From Rhodothermales bacterium (lineage in GTDB: Bacteria > Bacteroidota > Rhodothermia > Rhodothermales > JANQRZ01), in assembly GCA_039944855.1 (NCBI GenBank), contig JBDUXZ010000022.1, forward strand, positions 62,001 to 126,000: a stretch of 64,000 nucleotides of DNA, written 5' to 3'. The first letter of the stretch is position 1, and each line of letters begins with the position of its first letter. A program made the position numbers and the translations under genes. Below, piece by piece: positions 18,392-29,667 of this stretch. The notes under the pieces are model-generated. The model saw only the letters and a list, made by a program, of their open reading frames with translations. It did no database searches and was not told the origin of the DNA.

Positions 18392-19441
18392 TTACCGGGA
18401 CGGGGCGTAGAAGCCATTCGCCGAGGGCCGGTCAGGGCCGGTCAACACCGAACCGGAGCCGCGCGCGGCGGCCACCGACGTCATCGTGGCCGGAGTCTCG
18501 TCCGTCGCCCACGTCGCGTCGATGGCGCGCGCCTCTTCCCGTTCCAGACACTCCGTCTCGAGTTGGACCGTCGAGAAGTAGACGTCGAAGTCGTCCCGGA
18601 GTACCTCGAAGATGCGCCGCTGGAGTGCCTGCCGTTCGACGCCTCGGTCCACGAGGGCGTGCAGCGAGACGACGTTCTTGCCGGTCGTGAGCGCCCAGGC
18701 GTGGAGGTGGTGCGCCTCGCGCACGCCCGGGAGCGCCTCGACGGCGTCCTTTATGGCCCCGAGGTCGAGGTCGTCGGGGACGGCCTGGAGCAGGATCTTG
18801 AGCGAGCCCTTGATGATCCCCCACGAGGCCCACACGAGCACGACGCCGAAGCCCATCCCCAGGATCGGATCGATGGCGAGGAAGCCCGTGAACCGGATGA
18901 CCAGGGCGGCGACGATGATGAGGAGGCTCCCCACGAACGTCTGCATGACGTGCCAGAAGGCCCCCTGCATGTTGAGGTTCCCCTTCTGCCGGGCGTAGAG
19001 GAGCCGGAGCGCGATGACCTCGGTCACGAGGCCACCCGCCGCCGCCCACAGCATCGGCCCGGTCTCGACCTCCATCGGGTCGCGCAGCCGCATCGCCCCC
19101 ATCCAGAGCACGAGCGCGGCCATGCCGAGGAGGAAGAGCCCGTTGAAGAGCGCCCCGACGATCTCGGCGCGGATGAGCCCGTAGGAGGCCCGGTCCGTCG
19201 CCGGGCGCTCAGCGTACCGACCTGCGACGAGGGCGACGAGCACGCCGCCGACGGCCGAGAACGTGTGGAAGGCGTCGGACGTGACGGCCACAGACCCGGT
19301 CCAGAGCCCGATGGCGAGCTCGACGACGAAGTAGACCCCGGTGAGGAGGCCGGAAATCTTGAGGGCGCGGGCGTTCCCGGCCGTCACGGCCGGGGGGCCG
19401 TGGCCGGCGGAGCCACCGGAGGAGGGGTGCGCGGGGTTCAT
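18392..19441 (-). CDS. cation diffusion facilitator (CDF) family transporter with altered metal site
   Basis: 349 residues. Six membrane helices, then a cytoplasmic domain with HHLHAWALTTGK, place it in the CDF family of proton-coupled metal exporters. In Zn-type members helices 2 and 5 each carry an HxxxD metal site. Here they read H-T-F-S-A (in SDAFHTFSA) and H-V-M-Q-T (in GAFWHVMQT), so both aspartates are replaced while both histidines remain. The transported metal may therefore differ from zinc, or the protein may be inactive. It is followed by an MFS gene (7 bp) and preceded by the DUF5676 gene (13 bp). The start is the ATG before NPAHPS. Confidence 0.88.
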   Translation of the reverse strand: MNPAHPSSGGSAGHGPPAVTAGNARALKISGLLTGVYFVVELAIGLWTGSVAVTSDAFHTFSAVGGVLVALVAGRYAERPATDRASYGLIRAEIVGALFNGLFLLGMAALVLWMGAMRLRDPMEVETGPMLWAAAGGLVTEVIALRLLYARQKGNLNMQGAFWHVMQTFVGSLLIIVAALVIRFTGFLAIDPILGMGFGVVLVWASWGIIKGSLKILLQAVPDDLDLGAIKDAVEALPGVREAHHLHAWALTTGKNVVSLHALVDRGVERQALQRRIFEVLRDDFDVYFSTVQLETECLEREEARAIDATWATDETPATMTSVAAARGSGSVLTGPDRPSANGFYAPSR

Positions 19442-19454
19442 AGCTCGTAGGTGT

Positions 19455-19769
19455 TCAACGCGAGAGATCGTAGAGGCCGCTTTGTGCCGACCGGGCAGCG
19501 CCACCCGTGGCTGGGGTCCCCCAACGGCGGTAGAGCGCGTTGTAGACGAGGGCGAACCCGCCCCCGAGGTAGACGCCCCAGAGGAAGCTCTCGACCAGCC
19601 CCAGCAGGAAGCTGCCGAAGCCGATCCACTCGAACGCCGGGAGGACGATCTCGAGGAACTGGTGCATGTGGACGCTCTCGGGCGTGACGAGTCCGTAGGC
19701 GATGCAGAGGAGGTAGCTCAGCGTGGTGAACAGGGCAGCGGCCCAGGTGGTGAGGCGGAGGTTCAGCAT
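19455..19769 (-). CDS. DUF5676 family small membrane protein
   Basis: 104 residues with two to three hydrophobic helices. The pattern (aromatic helix 1 with LSYLLCIAYGL, PESVHMH loop, FEWIGFGSFLLGLVESFLWG, then NALYRRW) is that of the DUF5676 membrane proteins, which commonly accompany metal-export genes. Function unknown. It lies 13 bp upstream of the CDF gene and downstream of the His-rich DUF2933-like gene. Confidence 0.75.
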   Translation of the reverse strand: MLNLRLTTWAAALFTTLSYLLCIAYGLVTPESVHMHQFLEIVLPAFEWIGFGSFLLGLVESFLWGVYLGGGFALVYNALYRRWGTPATGGAARSAQSGLYDLSR

Positions 19770-19801
19770 GGCGGTTTCGGTCGGATGAACGGAGAGGCGG
19801 G

Positions 19802-19963
19802 TCAGTGCCGGTGCCTGGTAGGCTCGTCGGAGGGCGGCGGAATGCTGTCGTGTGCGCCGTGTCCGCCGTGGCTATGGCCGCCGTGCCCGTGGCCGAACAG
19901 GTGCATCGCGATGAAGGCGATGAAGAGGAGTACGAAGAACCAGTTTTCAGCGAGCCAGTCCAT
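19802..19963 (-). CDS. 53-residue His-rich membrane protein, DUF2933-like
   Basis: Starts MDWLAENWF, has one membrane helix (FFVLLFIAFIAMHLFG), then HGHGGHSHGGHGAHDS, a His cluster that would sit at the membrane surface, and a tail ending PTRHRH. This is the usual build of DUF2933-type proteins (a hydrophobic helix ending in a MHLF-like turn followed by an H/G run), found in copper and metal loci. It overlaps the end of the patatin gene by 17 bp. Confidence 0.65.
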   Translation of the reverse strand: MDWLAENWFFVLLFIAFIAMHLFGHGHGGHSHGGHGAHDSIPPPSDEPTRHRH

Positions 19964-20897
19964 GTCGGGGTACGGAGTGGTGGGTGGAGAGCGAGTCTGC
20001 CGGAAGCGGTGGGGCCTCGGGGTCGAGGAGGGCCGCGAGGACGGTGCGGTGGGCGCGGACGACGCGGGCACCGGCCGCGACGCACTCGCGCCGGGCGCCG
20101 AAGTCGAGCGTGTCGATGGTGCGGCGGAAGGCAGGGCGTAGCACGAGGTCGGCCTGCTCGAAGCCGGCGGCGGCGTGGCTCAGGTTGCAGACCTCGACGG
20201 CCCGCCGGAGCGCCTGGAGGCCGTTGCGGACCTCGGCGCTCGCGAGGGCCTGCCCCGGGTCGACGGCGATCACCACGGGGTGGCCCACCTCCCGGGCGAC
20301 GCCCACGGGGGCGAGGTCGGCGTAGGCTCCGTCGGCCAGCAGGAGGCCGTCTCGTTCGAGCGGCGGGAGCACGCCGGCGAGGGCCACGCTCGCGTAGACG
20401 GCCTCGGCCGCGTCGCCCGTCCGGATCACGTGGCGCCGCCCGCCACGGAGGTCGGTGGTGCTGACGGCGACGGGCAGGCGAGCGTCCTCCAGGTTTCGGC
20501 CGAGGGTGAGCGTGCGGAGGGCACGGAGCCCCGCCTCGCGGGCGGGCACGCCGATGCCCCACCCCGTCAGGAGCCGGTACGCGAACCGGGCACCGAGGCG
20601 ACGCGCCCGGAGCCTGAGGCGGAGCGAGTCCCGCTGCTGCTCGGCCGTAGGCATCGGGGCCGGGAACGCCCCCGTATCCATCGCCAGGAGCGCCGGGTAC
20701 CAGTCCTCGCGAAGTCCGTAGCCCACGCTGACGGCCGCGCCCATCGAGACGCCCACGAGCGCGGACGGGTGGTAGCCGTCGGCTTCGAGCGCGCGGAGCA
20801 CGCCGACGTGGGCGAAGCCCCGCGCACCGCCGCCGGCCAGCACGAGCGTGAAGGGCCGGTGGGCAGAAGCGGTGGGACGGGGGGCGGCGGTGGACAT
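19947..20897 (-). CDS. patatin-like phospholipase
   Basis: 316 residues. The oxyanion loop is GGGARGFAHVG (22-32), the nucleophile elbow GVSMG with Ser51, and the dyad aspartate lies in LLADGAYADLAPV, the bacterial DGA variant of DGG. It would deacylate membrane phospholipids or similar esters in the cytoplasm; no signal peptide. The start is the ATG before STAAPR, 14 bp after the site-2-protease gene. It belongs to the metal/lipid operon, beside the cyclopropane synthase and phospholipase D genes. Confidence 0.9.
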   Translation of the reverse strand: MSTAAPRPTASAHRPFTLVLAGGGARGFAHVGVLRALEADGYHPSALVGVSMGAAVSVGYGLREDWYPALLAMDTGAFPAPMPTAEQQRDSLRLRLRARRLGARFAYRLLTGWGIGVPAREAGLRALRTLTLGRNLEDARLPVAVSTTDLRGGRRHVIRTGDAAEAVYASVALAGVLPPLERDGLLLADGAYADLAPVGVAREVGHPVVIAVDPGQALASAEVRNGLQALRRAVEVCNLSHAAAGFEQADLVLRPAFRRTIDTLDFGARRECVAAGARVVRAHRTVLAALLDPEAPPLPADSLSTHHSVPRHGLAR

Positions 20898-20911
20898 CGG
20901 TCCGATCGGGT

Positions 20912-22285
20912 CTAGAGATAGGGGCTGTGGATGCCGAAGGCTTCGTAGAGCGCGTGTGGCACAGGCAGGAGGATTAACAGGAGGAGCGCGAAGGTGGCGG
21001 CTCCCAGCGCGACACGGCCGCGCCCCACCCGGCTCACGTCGTTGAGCGGGGGTACGTCCGAGGTGCCGGCGATGAGGTAGATGAGGAGCGCCCAGAAGAG
21101 CAGCCCGCTCCACACGAACAGTCCCAGCACGACGAGCGCTCCCAGCGCGGTGACGCCCACGATGCGGGCCGTCCGGTGCCCTAGCAGGGCGTGGACGAGG
21201 TGCCCCCCGTCGAGTTGGCCGACGGGGACGAGGTTGAGCGCCGTCACCAGGAGGCCCAGCCAGCCGGCAAACGCGACCGGGTGGAGCACGAGGCGGTGCC
21301 CTTCGAGGATGGCCTCGCCGAGCGCCGCCTTCGCGAGGAAGGCGAAGAGCACCGACGAGCCCACGTCGGCCCCGCCCATCATCATTCCTGGCGCAGAAGG
21401 CCCCGTTACCACCTCCGAATACTGGAGGCCGAGGAGGAGCGCCGGAATGGCGATCACGAGGCCCGCCAGCGGTCCGGCCACGGCCACGTCGAACATCTGC
21501 CGGCGGTCGGCGGCCAGCGACTTCATCTTGATGAAGGCCCCGAACGTCCCCAGTGCGAACGGGATGGGGATGAAGTACGGGAGCGAGACGGCGATGCCGT
21601 GGCGGCGCGCGGTGAAGTAGTGCCCGAGCTCGTGCGCGCCCAGGATGAGGAGGAGCGCCAGGGCGTAGGGCAGCCCCTCGGCGAACCGGCCCGGCTCGGC
21701 GAGGAGGTCGACGCCCCGGTGCGCGGCCCCGGCCCACGTCGTCGTCGCGAGAGTGGCGAGGAGGAGGGCGAGGTTGAGCCACGCCCGGCTCTGGCGCTGG
21801 GTGGGAGCCGGGAGCGCCCCGGCCGGGGCCAGCACGAGGCGCGGGTGGGCGGCATCGCTCTCCTGCAGGAGCGGCACGAGGTCGCTGGCGTCGAAGCGCC
21901 GGCGGAGCTCGGCGTAGGCCGCGTCCGGCGGCATCAGGAGCGGCCCCTCGATGACGTAGTGGTCTTTCACCCGATACTCCGCCAGCGGGTAGATGACGTC
22001 CACCGTCTGGAGGATGAGGTCTTCCGGTACGCCGCGTTCTAAGCCTCCCCCCTCCTCCGGCACCGCCCGCGCCGGGTCCTCGGCCGCCGCCTCGTCCGGC
22101 TCGTGCGCGACGAACAGCATGACGGCGAAGCACAGCGCGAGCGCCCCGAGCACCAGCCAGGGGCTGATCGTCACGGCGCTCGTGAGGACGAGCGCGAGCA
22201 GCACGAAGGGCAGCAGGCACAGCACGACCATGAGCAGGGCGTGGCTGCGGGCGGGCGGGCGCTTGGGAGAGTGGGAGTGCGGCAT
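20912..22285 (-). CDS. site-2 protease (M50) family membrane metalloprotease, EGY1-like
   Basis: 457 residues. The zinc site HELGH is at 218-222 (ILGAHELGHYFTARRHG), and the second motif is NLVPVGQLDGGH. An N-terminal region of about 150 residues with two helices near the start and a soluble domain precedes the catalytic core, as in the EGY1 branch of the family, which lacks a PDZ domain. Such proteases cleave substrates inside the membrane, often anti-sigma factors. With an ECF sigma gene at the head of this operon a regulatory link is attractive, but no anti-sigma gene is visible. The start is the ATG before PHSHSP. Confidence 0.88.
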   Translation of the reverse strand: MPHSHSPKRPPARSHALLMVVLCLLPFVLLALVLTSAVTISPWLVLGALALCFAVMLFVAHEPDEAAAEDPARAVPEEGGGLERGVPEDLILQTVDVIYPLAEYRVKDHYVIEGPLLMPPDAAYAELRRRFDASDLVPLLQESDAAHPRLVLAPAGALPAPTQRQSRAWLNLALLLATLATTTWAGAAHRGVDLLAEPGRFAEGLPYALALLLILGAHELGHYFTARRHGIAVSLPYFIPIPFALGTFGAFIKMKSLAADRRQMFDVAVAGPLAGLVIAIPALLLGLQYSEVVTGPSAPGMMMGGADVGSSVLFAFLAKAALGEAILEGHRLVLHPVAFAGWLGLLVTALNLVPVGQLDGGHLVHALLGHRTARIVGVTALGALVVLGLFVWSGLLFWALLIYLIAGTSDVPPLNDVSRVGRGRVALGAATFALLLLILLPVPHALYEAFGIHSPYL

Positions 22286-22295
22286 GAGTGAGGCG

Positions 22296-23564
22296 TCAGC
22301 AGTCCGGGGATTCGGGCGTGGCGTCGGGGGGCGCTGCCGCCTCTGCGTGGGGGCCGTGCTCGCACCAGAGGCACCGGCAGCGCTCGCCGTGGCAGGCCGG
22401 CTCGGCGAGCGGCGGGTGGGCCCCCTGCCGGGCGAGCTCGTGGAGGACGGACGTCGTGCGGGTGGGCTGGTAGAGCCGCCGGAGGGCTGCCACCGCGTTT
22501 CCTTCCGCTGCGCGGCCGAGCGCCCACTCGTAGCGCGCGGGAGCAAGCTGGCCTAAGACGACCCGGTTGGCGAGGGCGACCTCCAGCCCCGGCACGAGGA
22601 GCTGACGGCAGAGGGCGTCGTAGTTTTCACCCATGACGATCGCCCGGGCGGCCAGGACGCCGGAGAGCAGGGCGTGGCGCAGCCCGAGGCCCCAGAGCGC
22701 GTCCTGGAACCCCGCCCGTTCCCCCACGAAGTAGAACCGCCCGCTGCGCGTCCACGAGGCCGCCGTGCTGAAGTTGATCGCCCCCCCGCTCCGCCGGGGC
22801 GCACGCACGGCGCACCCGGTCACCTGCCGGACCGCTTCGAGGGTGTGGTCGAGGTAGGTGCCGCGCGGCTCCGTCTGGGCGGCCGGGTCGAAGATCCAGG
22901 TCGAAAGCGTCGCGCGTCCGCCGCGGACGAACAGCGAGGCGTAGCCGCCGGGGGCGAGGGCCGCGTCGAATAAGCCGAGGGCGGCATCCGGGTGGTCGGT
23001 CTCGAAGGCCACGCGCTCGACGCGGGCGTCGGCCGTGCGCGGGCCGGTCGCCACGACGACGTGGCGGGCGTCGCTGTGCGTGACGGGCTCCCCGAAGCGG
23101 AACGTGGCCCCGGCCGCCTCCGCCTGATCCTTCAGGCTCCGGTCGAGCGCGCCCTCGTGAGCGCCCCGCTCGACGAGGTAGAGCAGCGGGCGCGTGCCGG
23201 AGAGGGCGTGAGGCCGGCGCTCCGGCCCGTAGAACGTCACGGAATCGACGGGCTCGAAGCGAACACCGCTCGTGATGCCGAACCCGGCGAGCAGGGCCGC
23301 CGCGTCCTCCTCCGTCGACCAGTTCTCCAGGCTCTGCAACTCGCCGTCGAACCGCGCCCCGACGTCGTCGGCCTGCTCGAAGACGACGGGGGCGAAGCCC
23401 ACACGGGCGAGGTAGAGCGCAGCGGCCAGCCCGGCCGGGCCGGCCCCGATGACGTGGACCTCGCCTGCGCTCACGTCGGAGCCCCTCTGTTCGACCCCGA
23501 GCGAAGGGGCATTGGTAGAGGCGGCAGCATGGGGGGGCATCGTGGTCAAGGAGTTCGGAGTCAT
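22296..23564 (-). CDS. FAD-dependent oxidoreductase with Cys-rich C-terminal tail (paralogue 1)
   Basis: 422 residues. A GxGxxG dinucleotide motif (VHVIGAGPAGLAAALYLAR) about 45 residues in, then ERAGFQDALWGLGLRHALLSG in the C-terminal half, the flavin-contacting region of geranylgeranyl-reductase/lycopene-cyclase-like flavoproteins. The end carries CHGERCRCLWC (C-x4-C-x-C-x2-C, from about residue 391), a likely metal-binding motif. The neighbouring gene at 23561 encodes a paralogue with the same tail and identical spacing. The substrate is unknown; the location immediately downstream of a CopB-type copper ATPase suggests a metal or thiol redox role. Starts with ATG overlapping the stop of the paralogue (4 bp). 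Confidence 0.82.
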   Translation of the reverse strand: MTPNSLTTMPPHAAASTNAPSLGVEQRGSDVSAGEVHVIGAGPAGLAAALYLARVGFAPVVFEQADDVGARFDGELQSLENWSTEEDAAALLAGFGITSGVRFEPVDSVTFYGPERRPHALSGTRPLLYLVERGAHEGALDRSLKDQAEAAGATFRFGEPVTHSDARHVVVATGPRTADARVERVAFETDHPDAALGLFDAALAPGGYASLFVRGGRATLSTWIFDPAAQTEPRGTYLDHTLEAVRQVTGCAVRAPRRSGGAINFSTAASWTRSGRFYFVGERAGFQDALWGLGLRHALLSGVLAARAIVMGENYDALCRQLLVPGLEVALANRVVLGQLAPARYEWALGRAAEGNAVAALRRLYQPTRTTSVLHELARQGAHPPLAEPACHGERCRCLWCEHGPHAEAAAPPDATPESPDC

Positions 23565-24735
23565 GGCGTGGCCTCCATCTGGTAGGCATCCACACACGTG
23601 TCCATCGCAGACAGAGCGACGGAGCGGCCGTGGGTGCACCACAGGCAGGCGCAGCCCTCCTCCCCGCACGTCGTCTCACGCAGGTGGGGATGGATGCGGC
23701 GACGAGCGATCTCGTAGAGAAGCCTTTTTGAGTGGGTCGGTTGGTGGTGGTAGCGCAGGGTCCCCAGCAGGTCCCTCCCCTCCAGGCGGCGCAGCGCCCA
23801 TTCATACCCGTGGTTGCCCAGTTGGGAGAAGAGGAGCCGGTTGGCGAGGGACACCTCCAGTCGAGGTACGAGGTGCTTCTGGCAGAGCGCGTCGTAGTCC
23901 TCGCCGTGGGCGACGGCGCGGGCGGCGAGGACGCCGGAGTGCATCGCGTAGCGGAGTCCGAACCCCCAGAGCGCGTCCTGGAAACCGGCCCGCTCGCCGA
24001 CGAGATACCTCTGTCCCTGCCGGACCAGGGGCGCGCGCGGGCCGAAGGAGACGTACCCGCCGAACGGCCGGGGGCGCTGCATCGTGAGGCCGATCGTCTC
24101 GCGCAGGCGGTCGAGGGCGAGGCTGAAGTACCGGTGGGCTTGCTGGAAGTCGTCGAAGAGGCAGGTGGCGAAGGTGGCGCGGCCGTCGTAGACTAGGAGG
24201 TAGGCGTAGCCGCGCGGGGCGAGGTGCTCGTCCAGAAACGCGACGTATCCGTCGGGGTGCGTGGTCTCGAAGACGACCCCGCGCGCGATGGCATCCGGCC
24301 CGCGCGGCCCCGTCGCGACGATTACCGGTCCCGGGGGCGCGTGCTCGACGTGCTCGCCGAAGCGGATCTCGATGCCCGCCGCGAGCGCCTGCCGCTTCAG
24401 GCTCTGGTCGAGCGACGCCGGTGCGGTGCCCCGCTCGACGAGGTAGAACAGCGGTCGCGTCGGCCGGATCGGGTACTGCACCCCCGAAGGTCCGATGGCC
24501 GCCCCATCGCGGAAGGCCGCGCAGCAGAAGTCGGGCTCGATGCCGAGCGCAGCGACGGCCTCGGTCGCGTCCTCGTCCGTGGACCAGTTTTCCAGCCCTT
24601 GAAAGTCGCCGTCGAACCGCGTGCCCACGTCCGCCGCCTGCTCGATGACGACGGTTCGCAGGCCCGCCCGGGCGAGGGTGAGCGCCGCGGCGAGCCCTGC
24701 CGGCCCGGCTCCGATGACGTGGACGTCGGGTGCGC

Positions 24736-24739
<4 letters not shown>
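23561..24739 (-). CDS. FAD-dependent oxidoreductase with Cys-rich C-terminal tail (paralogue 2)
   Basis: 392 residues from a GTG start that overlaps the stop of the P-type ATPase gene (GTGA). The FAD motif is VHVIGAGPAGLAAALTLAR, the substrate side RFDGDFQGLENWST and the C-terminal flavin loop ERAGFQDALWGFGLRYAMHSG. Its tail has CGEEGCACLWC (C-x4-C-x-C-x2-C, from about residue 358), the same spacing as paralogue 1. Overall order and blocks are collinear with paralogue 1, so the pair arose by tandem duplication. Other possibilities are a lipid desaturase or reductase acting on isoprenoids. No membrane helix is evident. Confidence 0.82.
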
Positions 24740-26934
<2,195 letters not shown>

Positions 26935-26992
26935 GATCGTAGGGGGTGAGGGGCGAGGTGGAACGGGAGTCAGGGGGGCGCTCGGGGCGTGA

Positions 26993-28294
26993 TCAGCGGA
27001 CGGAGGTGTAGCCCCCGGGGACGCCGTTCTTCGAGAGGACGAGCTGCCAGAGCTGCGCGCCGCGCGCGCGGAACAGCCCGGCGCTCTGGAGGAGGTAGTA
27101 GCGCCACATCCGCCGGAACCGCTCGTCGTAGCGTCCCCGGAGGGACGGCCAGGCGCGTTCGACGTTCTCGTGCCACGCCATCAGCGTCCGGTCGTAGTGG
27201 GCACCGAGGTTGTGCCAGTCCTCCATCACGAACCGCCCTTCGGTGGCCCGCCCGATCTGCCGGATCGAGGGGAGCACCGAGTTGGGGAAGATGTAGCGCT
27301 CGATCCAGGGGTCGGTCGACCGCGTGGAATGGTTGCCCCCGATGGTGTGGAGCAGGAAGAGGCCGTCGTCCTTGAGGTGCCGACGCACGACGTCCATGAA
27401 CGTCCGGTACCGTTTCACGCCGACGTGCTCGAACATCCCGAGCGAGACGACGTGGTCGAACGGCTCCGGCTCCTCGAAGGCGCGGTAGTCCTGGAGGCGG
27501 ACCTCGATCGGGAGGCCCTGTAGCCTCGCACGAGCAAAAGCCACCTGCTCCTCCGACACGGTGATGCCGACGCCCTGCGCCCCATAGCGCTCCGCGGCAT
27601 AGGCGAGGAAGCTCCCCCACCCGCAGCCGACGTCGAGCACGCGGTCGCCCGGCTTCAGCCCGAGCTTGCGGCAGACGAGGTCGAGCTTGGCCTCCTGCGC
27701 CGCGTCGAGGGTGTCGGCCTCGGCCCAGTACGCGCAGGTGTAGACCATGCGCCGGTCGAGCATGGCCTCGAAGAGGTCGTTGCCGAGGTCGTAGTGGCGC
27801 TGCCCGACCTCGAAAGCCCTCGACAGGCGCGTCCGGTCGCCGAGGCGCGCAGTGAGCGCCTGGAGGAGCGTCCGTGGGCTGCGGATCGCACGCCGAACGG
27901 CGGCCCGGACGTCTGGACGGAGGAGGCGGTGGAACGTCTCGTCGAGGCGCTCGCCGTCCCACCACCCGTCCACGTAGCTCTCGCCGAGGCCGAGCGGGCC
28001 GCCGCGAACGACCCGCTTGTAGAAGCGCTCGTCGTGGACCTGGATGTCCCACGGGTTCGGGCCGTCGATGGCGAGCCCCGCGTGGTCCGCCAGCTCGAGG
28101 ACGACGCAGTGGGCGGGCGAGGTACCGGGGTGGTGAAGTGGACGAGGGCGTTCCGGGGGCCGTTTCGCCGGGGACGCTCCCTCCGAGGACGAGTGCCGGG
28201 ACGGCCCTGCAGGCTGTACGCGGGTGCCCCCTGCATCGCCGACCGCAGGTCGAGCGGACCCGTTAGAGGTGTGGACGTGAGAGACAGGCTTCAT
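26993..28294 (-). CDS. cfa: cyclopropane-fatty-acyl-phospholipid synthase
   Basis: 433 residues. SAM-binding block VLDVGCGWGSFLAYAAERYG, the lipid-side FEVGQRHYDLGNDLF and MVYTCAYW, and the C-terminal GMFEHVGVKRYRTFMDVV and HENVERAWPSLRGRYDERFRRMWRYYL are all family features. The enzyme adds a methylene bridge to unsaturated acyl chains of membrane phospholipids using SAM, which makes membranes less permeable. About 60 extra N-terminal residues are low complexity (SSEGASPAKRPPERPRP) and unlike the family. Its place between an exported protein gene and the copper ATPase gene, in an operon headed by a sigma factor, suggests membrane hardening under metal stress. Confidence 0.94.
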   Translation of the reverse strand: MKPVSHVHTSNGSARPAVGDAGGTRVQPAGPSRHSSSEGASPAKRPPERPRPLHHPGTSPAHCVVLELADHAGLAIDGPNPWDIQVHDERFYKRVVRGGPLGLGESYVDGWWDGERLDETFHRLLRPDVRAAVRRAIRSPRTLLQALTARLGDRTRLSRAFEVGQRHYDLGNDLFEAMLDRRMVYTCAYWAEADTLDAAQEAKLDLVCRKLGLKPGDRVLDVGCGWGSFLAYAAERYGAQGVGITVSEEQVAFARARLQGLPIEVRLQDYRAFEEPEPFDHVVSLGMFEHVGVKRYRTFMDVVRRHLKDDGLFLLHTIGGNHSTRSTDPWIERYIFPNSVLPSIRQIGRATEGRFVMEDWHNLGAHYDRTLMAWHENVERAWPSLRGRYDERFRRMWRYYLLQSAGLFRARGAQLWQLVLSKNGVPGGYTSVR

Positions 28295-28309
28295 GAGGGA
28301 CTGGCAGGT

Positions 28310-29020
28310 TCAGTCGGTGAGGGCTAGCACGACGGAGCTTCCGTCCGAGGCGGTGAGCACCTGGCGGGCGAGGCCGCGATTCGGGGTGACGATCTCCTCC
28401 ATGCGGTAACTCTGCGAGCGGACGCGGACGCCGAGCACGTAGAACTTGAGGTCGAGCCGTGACGCGAGCGTGTAGGCGGCCGGCGGCCCCTGCGTGGGCT
28501 GCACGGTCCGGTCGCGCAGGGCGATCCGGCTCCGGCCGCCGAGGAACCCCACCACGCCCTGCTCGACGGTGGCCTCCAGGCTGACCGGGGGCAGGGAGCC
28601 TGCGACCGGAGACGAGGGGTAGAGGACCTCGCCGCCGGTGACGCGCACCCGCACGCGCCGCCCCTCCGCCCCGACGAGGGCCAGCACGCTCATCACCATG
28701 TCGGCGTTCTCCACCCGGCACCGGATCGTCGTGCGGACGGTGTCGGTGGAGCCCCCGGCCTCGTCGGAACCGATCACCGTCACGGCCACCTCGATCTCGC
28801 CGTCGGCCTGGCGGATGCTACCGACCTCTAGCTCCTGGGTCTTCTGGAGCCGGCCTTGCTCGTCGAGGGTGCGGCGCTCGTACCGGTTCCCCTCGATCAA
28901 GAGCAGCGGCATCGCCGGATCCTGGGCGTGGATGGGAGCGGCCCACCCGACGCTCACGGCCACAAGGGCCATGCAGGCGACGCACTTCGCGATGCACTTT
29001 ATGGAGGCAGTACGAGCCAT
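28310..29020 (-). CDS. uncharacterised exported beta-rich protein
   Basis: 236 residues with a signal peptide (ACMALVAVSVGWAAPIHAQ). The rest alternates strand-like segments with a conserved-looking end (QSYRMEEIVTPNRGLARQV) and resembles DUF3108/TapB-type secreted proteins, where a YERRTLDEQGRLQ-like opening is followed by a lipocalin-like barrel. Function unknown. Three cysteines occur in the signal region and one inside (IRCRVE). The start codon overlaps the stop of the upstream PD-(D/E)xK-like gene (TGATG). It lies 16 bp upstream of cfa. Confidence 0.65.
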   Translation of the reverse strand: MARTASIKCIAKCVACMALVAVSVGWAAPIHAQDPAMPLLLIEGNRYERRTLDEQGRLQKTQELEVGSIRQADGEIEVAVTVIGSDEAGGSTDTVRTTIRCRVENADMVMSVLALVGAEGRRVRVRVTGGEVLYPSSPVAGSLPPVSLEATVEQGVVGFLGGRSRIALRDRTVQPTQGPPAAYTLASRLDLKFYVLGVRVRSQSYRMEEIVTPNRGLARQVLTASDGSSVVLALTD

Positions 29021-29667
29021 CAGCGAGGGATTTCGGTAGGGCTCGAGGCCCGGCGCCGCGCTTTGCGCAGGGTCATCAGGAAGCCGAGGACGGGGTCTTT
29101 GAGCTGGGCATGGTGGAGCACGTCCCAGTAGTCGCTGACGGTGCGCTGGAGGAACGCGACCACGTGGCCGAGGGGAACGACGAGGAGTCCCGGCTGCGCC
29201 ACCGGCTCGACGACGGAGGCGAAGACCACGAGCCGAACGCGGTGCCCGGCAGGCATCGTGGTCGTCCCACGGTCGATCAAGGCCTGCGCGAGGGCGTGGG
29301 CCTGCTCGGGCGCGCAGCAGCCGAACCGGGCCAGGACCACCTCGAGGACGTCCGGGCGGAGGAGCCCTTCGTTGAGGCGGGCGCGCCCCTCCTTCACCTC
29401 CCCCACGATCATATCGGCCTCCGTGCTCGCCACGCCCAGCACGGGGTCCGGCTCGAAGCGGGGGGGCGTCTCGCCTCGTGCTCCGGCGTGGCCCACGGTC
29501 CCCGTGGTGAGGCGTCCGGCCCCGGGGAACCGGAAGGCCAGCACGTCGAGGTCCGTTAGCGTGCGGTGACCGCCGTGGCGGGCGGCTTCCAGCACCGGGT
29601 ACTCGGTGACGGTGAGGTAGCCGTTGAGTTGGAGGTACGTGCGGACGAGGGCGACGGCGTGGTCCAT
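29020..29667 (-). CDS. PD-(D/E)xK-like nuclease-fold protein of unknown function
   Basis: 215 residues. The N-terminal helix (VRTYLQLNGYLTVTEYPV) is followed by LTDLDVLAFRF (Asp39, Asp41) and then MIVGEVKEG (Glu90, Lys92). This D...(E)xK spacing after a long N-terminal helix is the layout of PD-(D/E)xK nuclease folds. Whether it cuts DNA is unknown. Two adjacent cysteines (GCCAPEQ, residues about 115-117) may bind metal. Its place between the ECF sigma gene and an exported protein in a metal/lipid operon is unusual for a nuclease, so a non-nuclease role or a DNA-repair role under metal stress is possible. It overlaps the sigma gene end and the downstream start. Confidence 0.6.
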   Translation of the reverse strand: MDHAVALVRTYLQLNGYLTVTEYPVLEAARHGGHRTLTDLDVLAFRFPGAGRLTTGTVGHAGARGETPPRFEPDPVLGVASTEADMIVGEVKEGRARLNEGLLRPDVLEVVLARFGCCAPEQAHALAQALIDRGTTTMPAGHRVRLVVFASVVEPVAQPGLLVVPLGHVVAFLQRTVSDYWDVLHHAQLKDPVLGFLMTLRKARRRASSPTEIPR

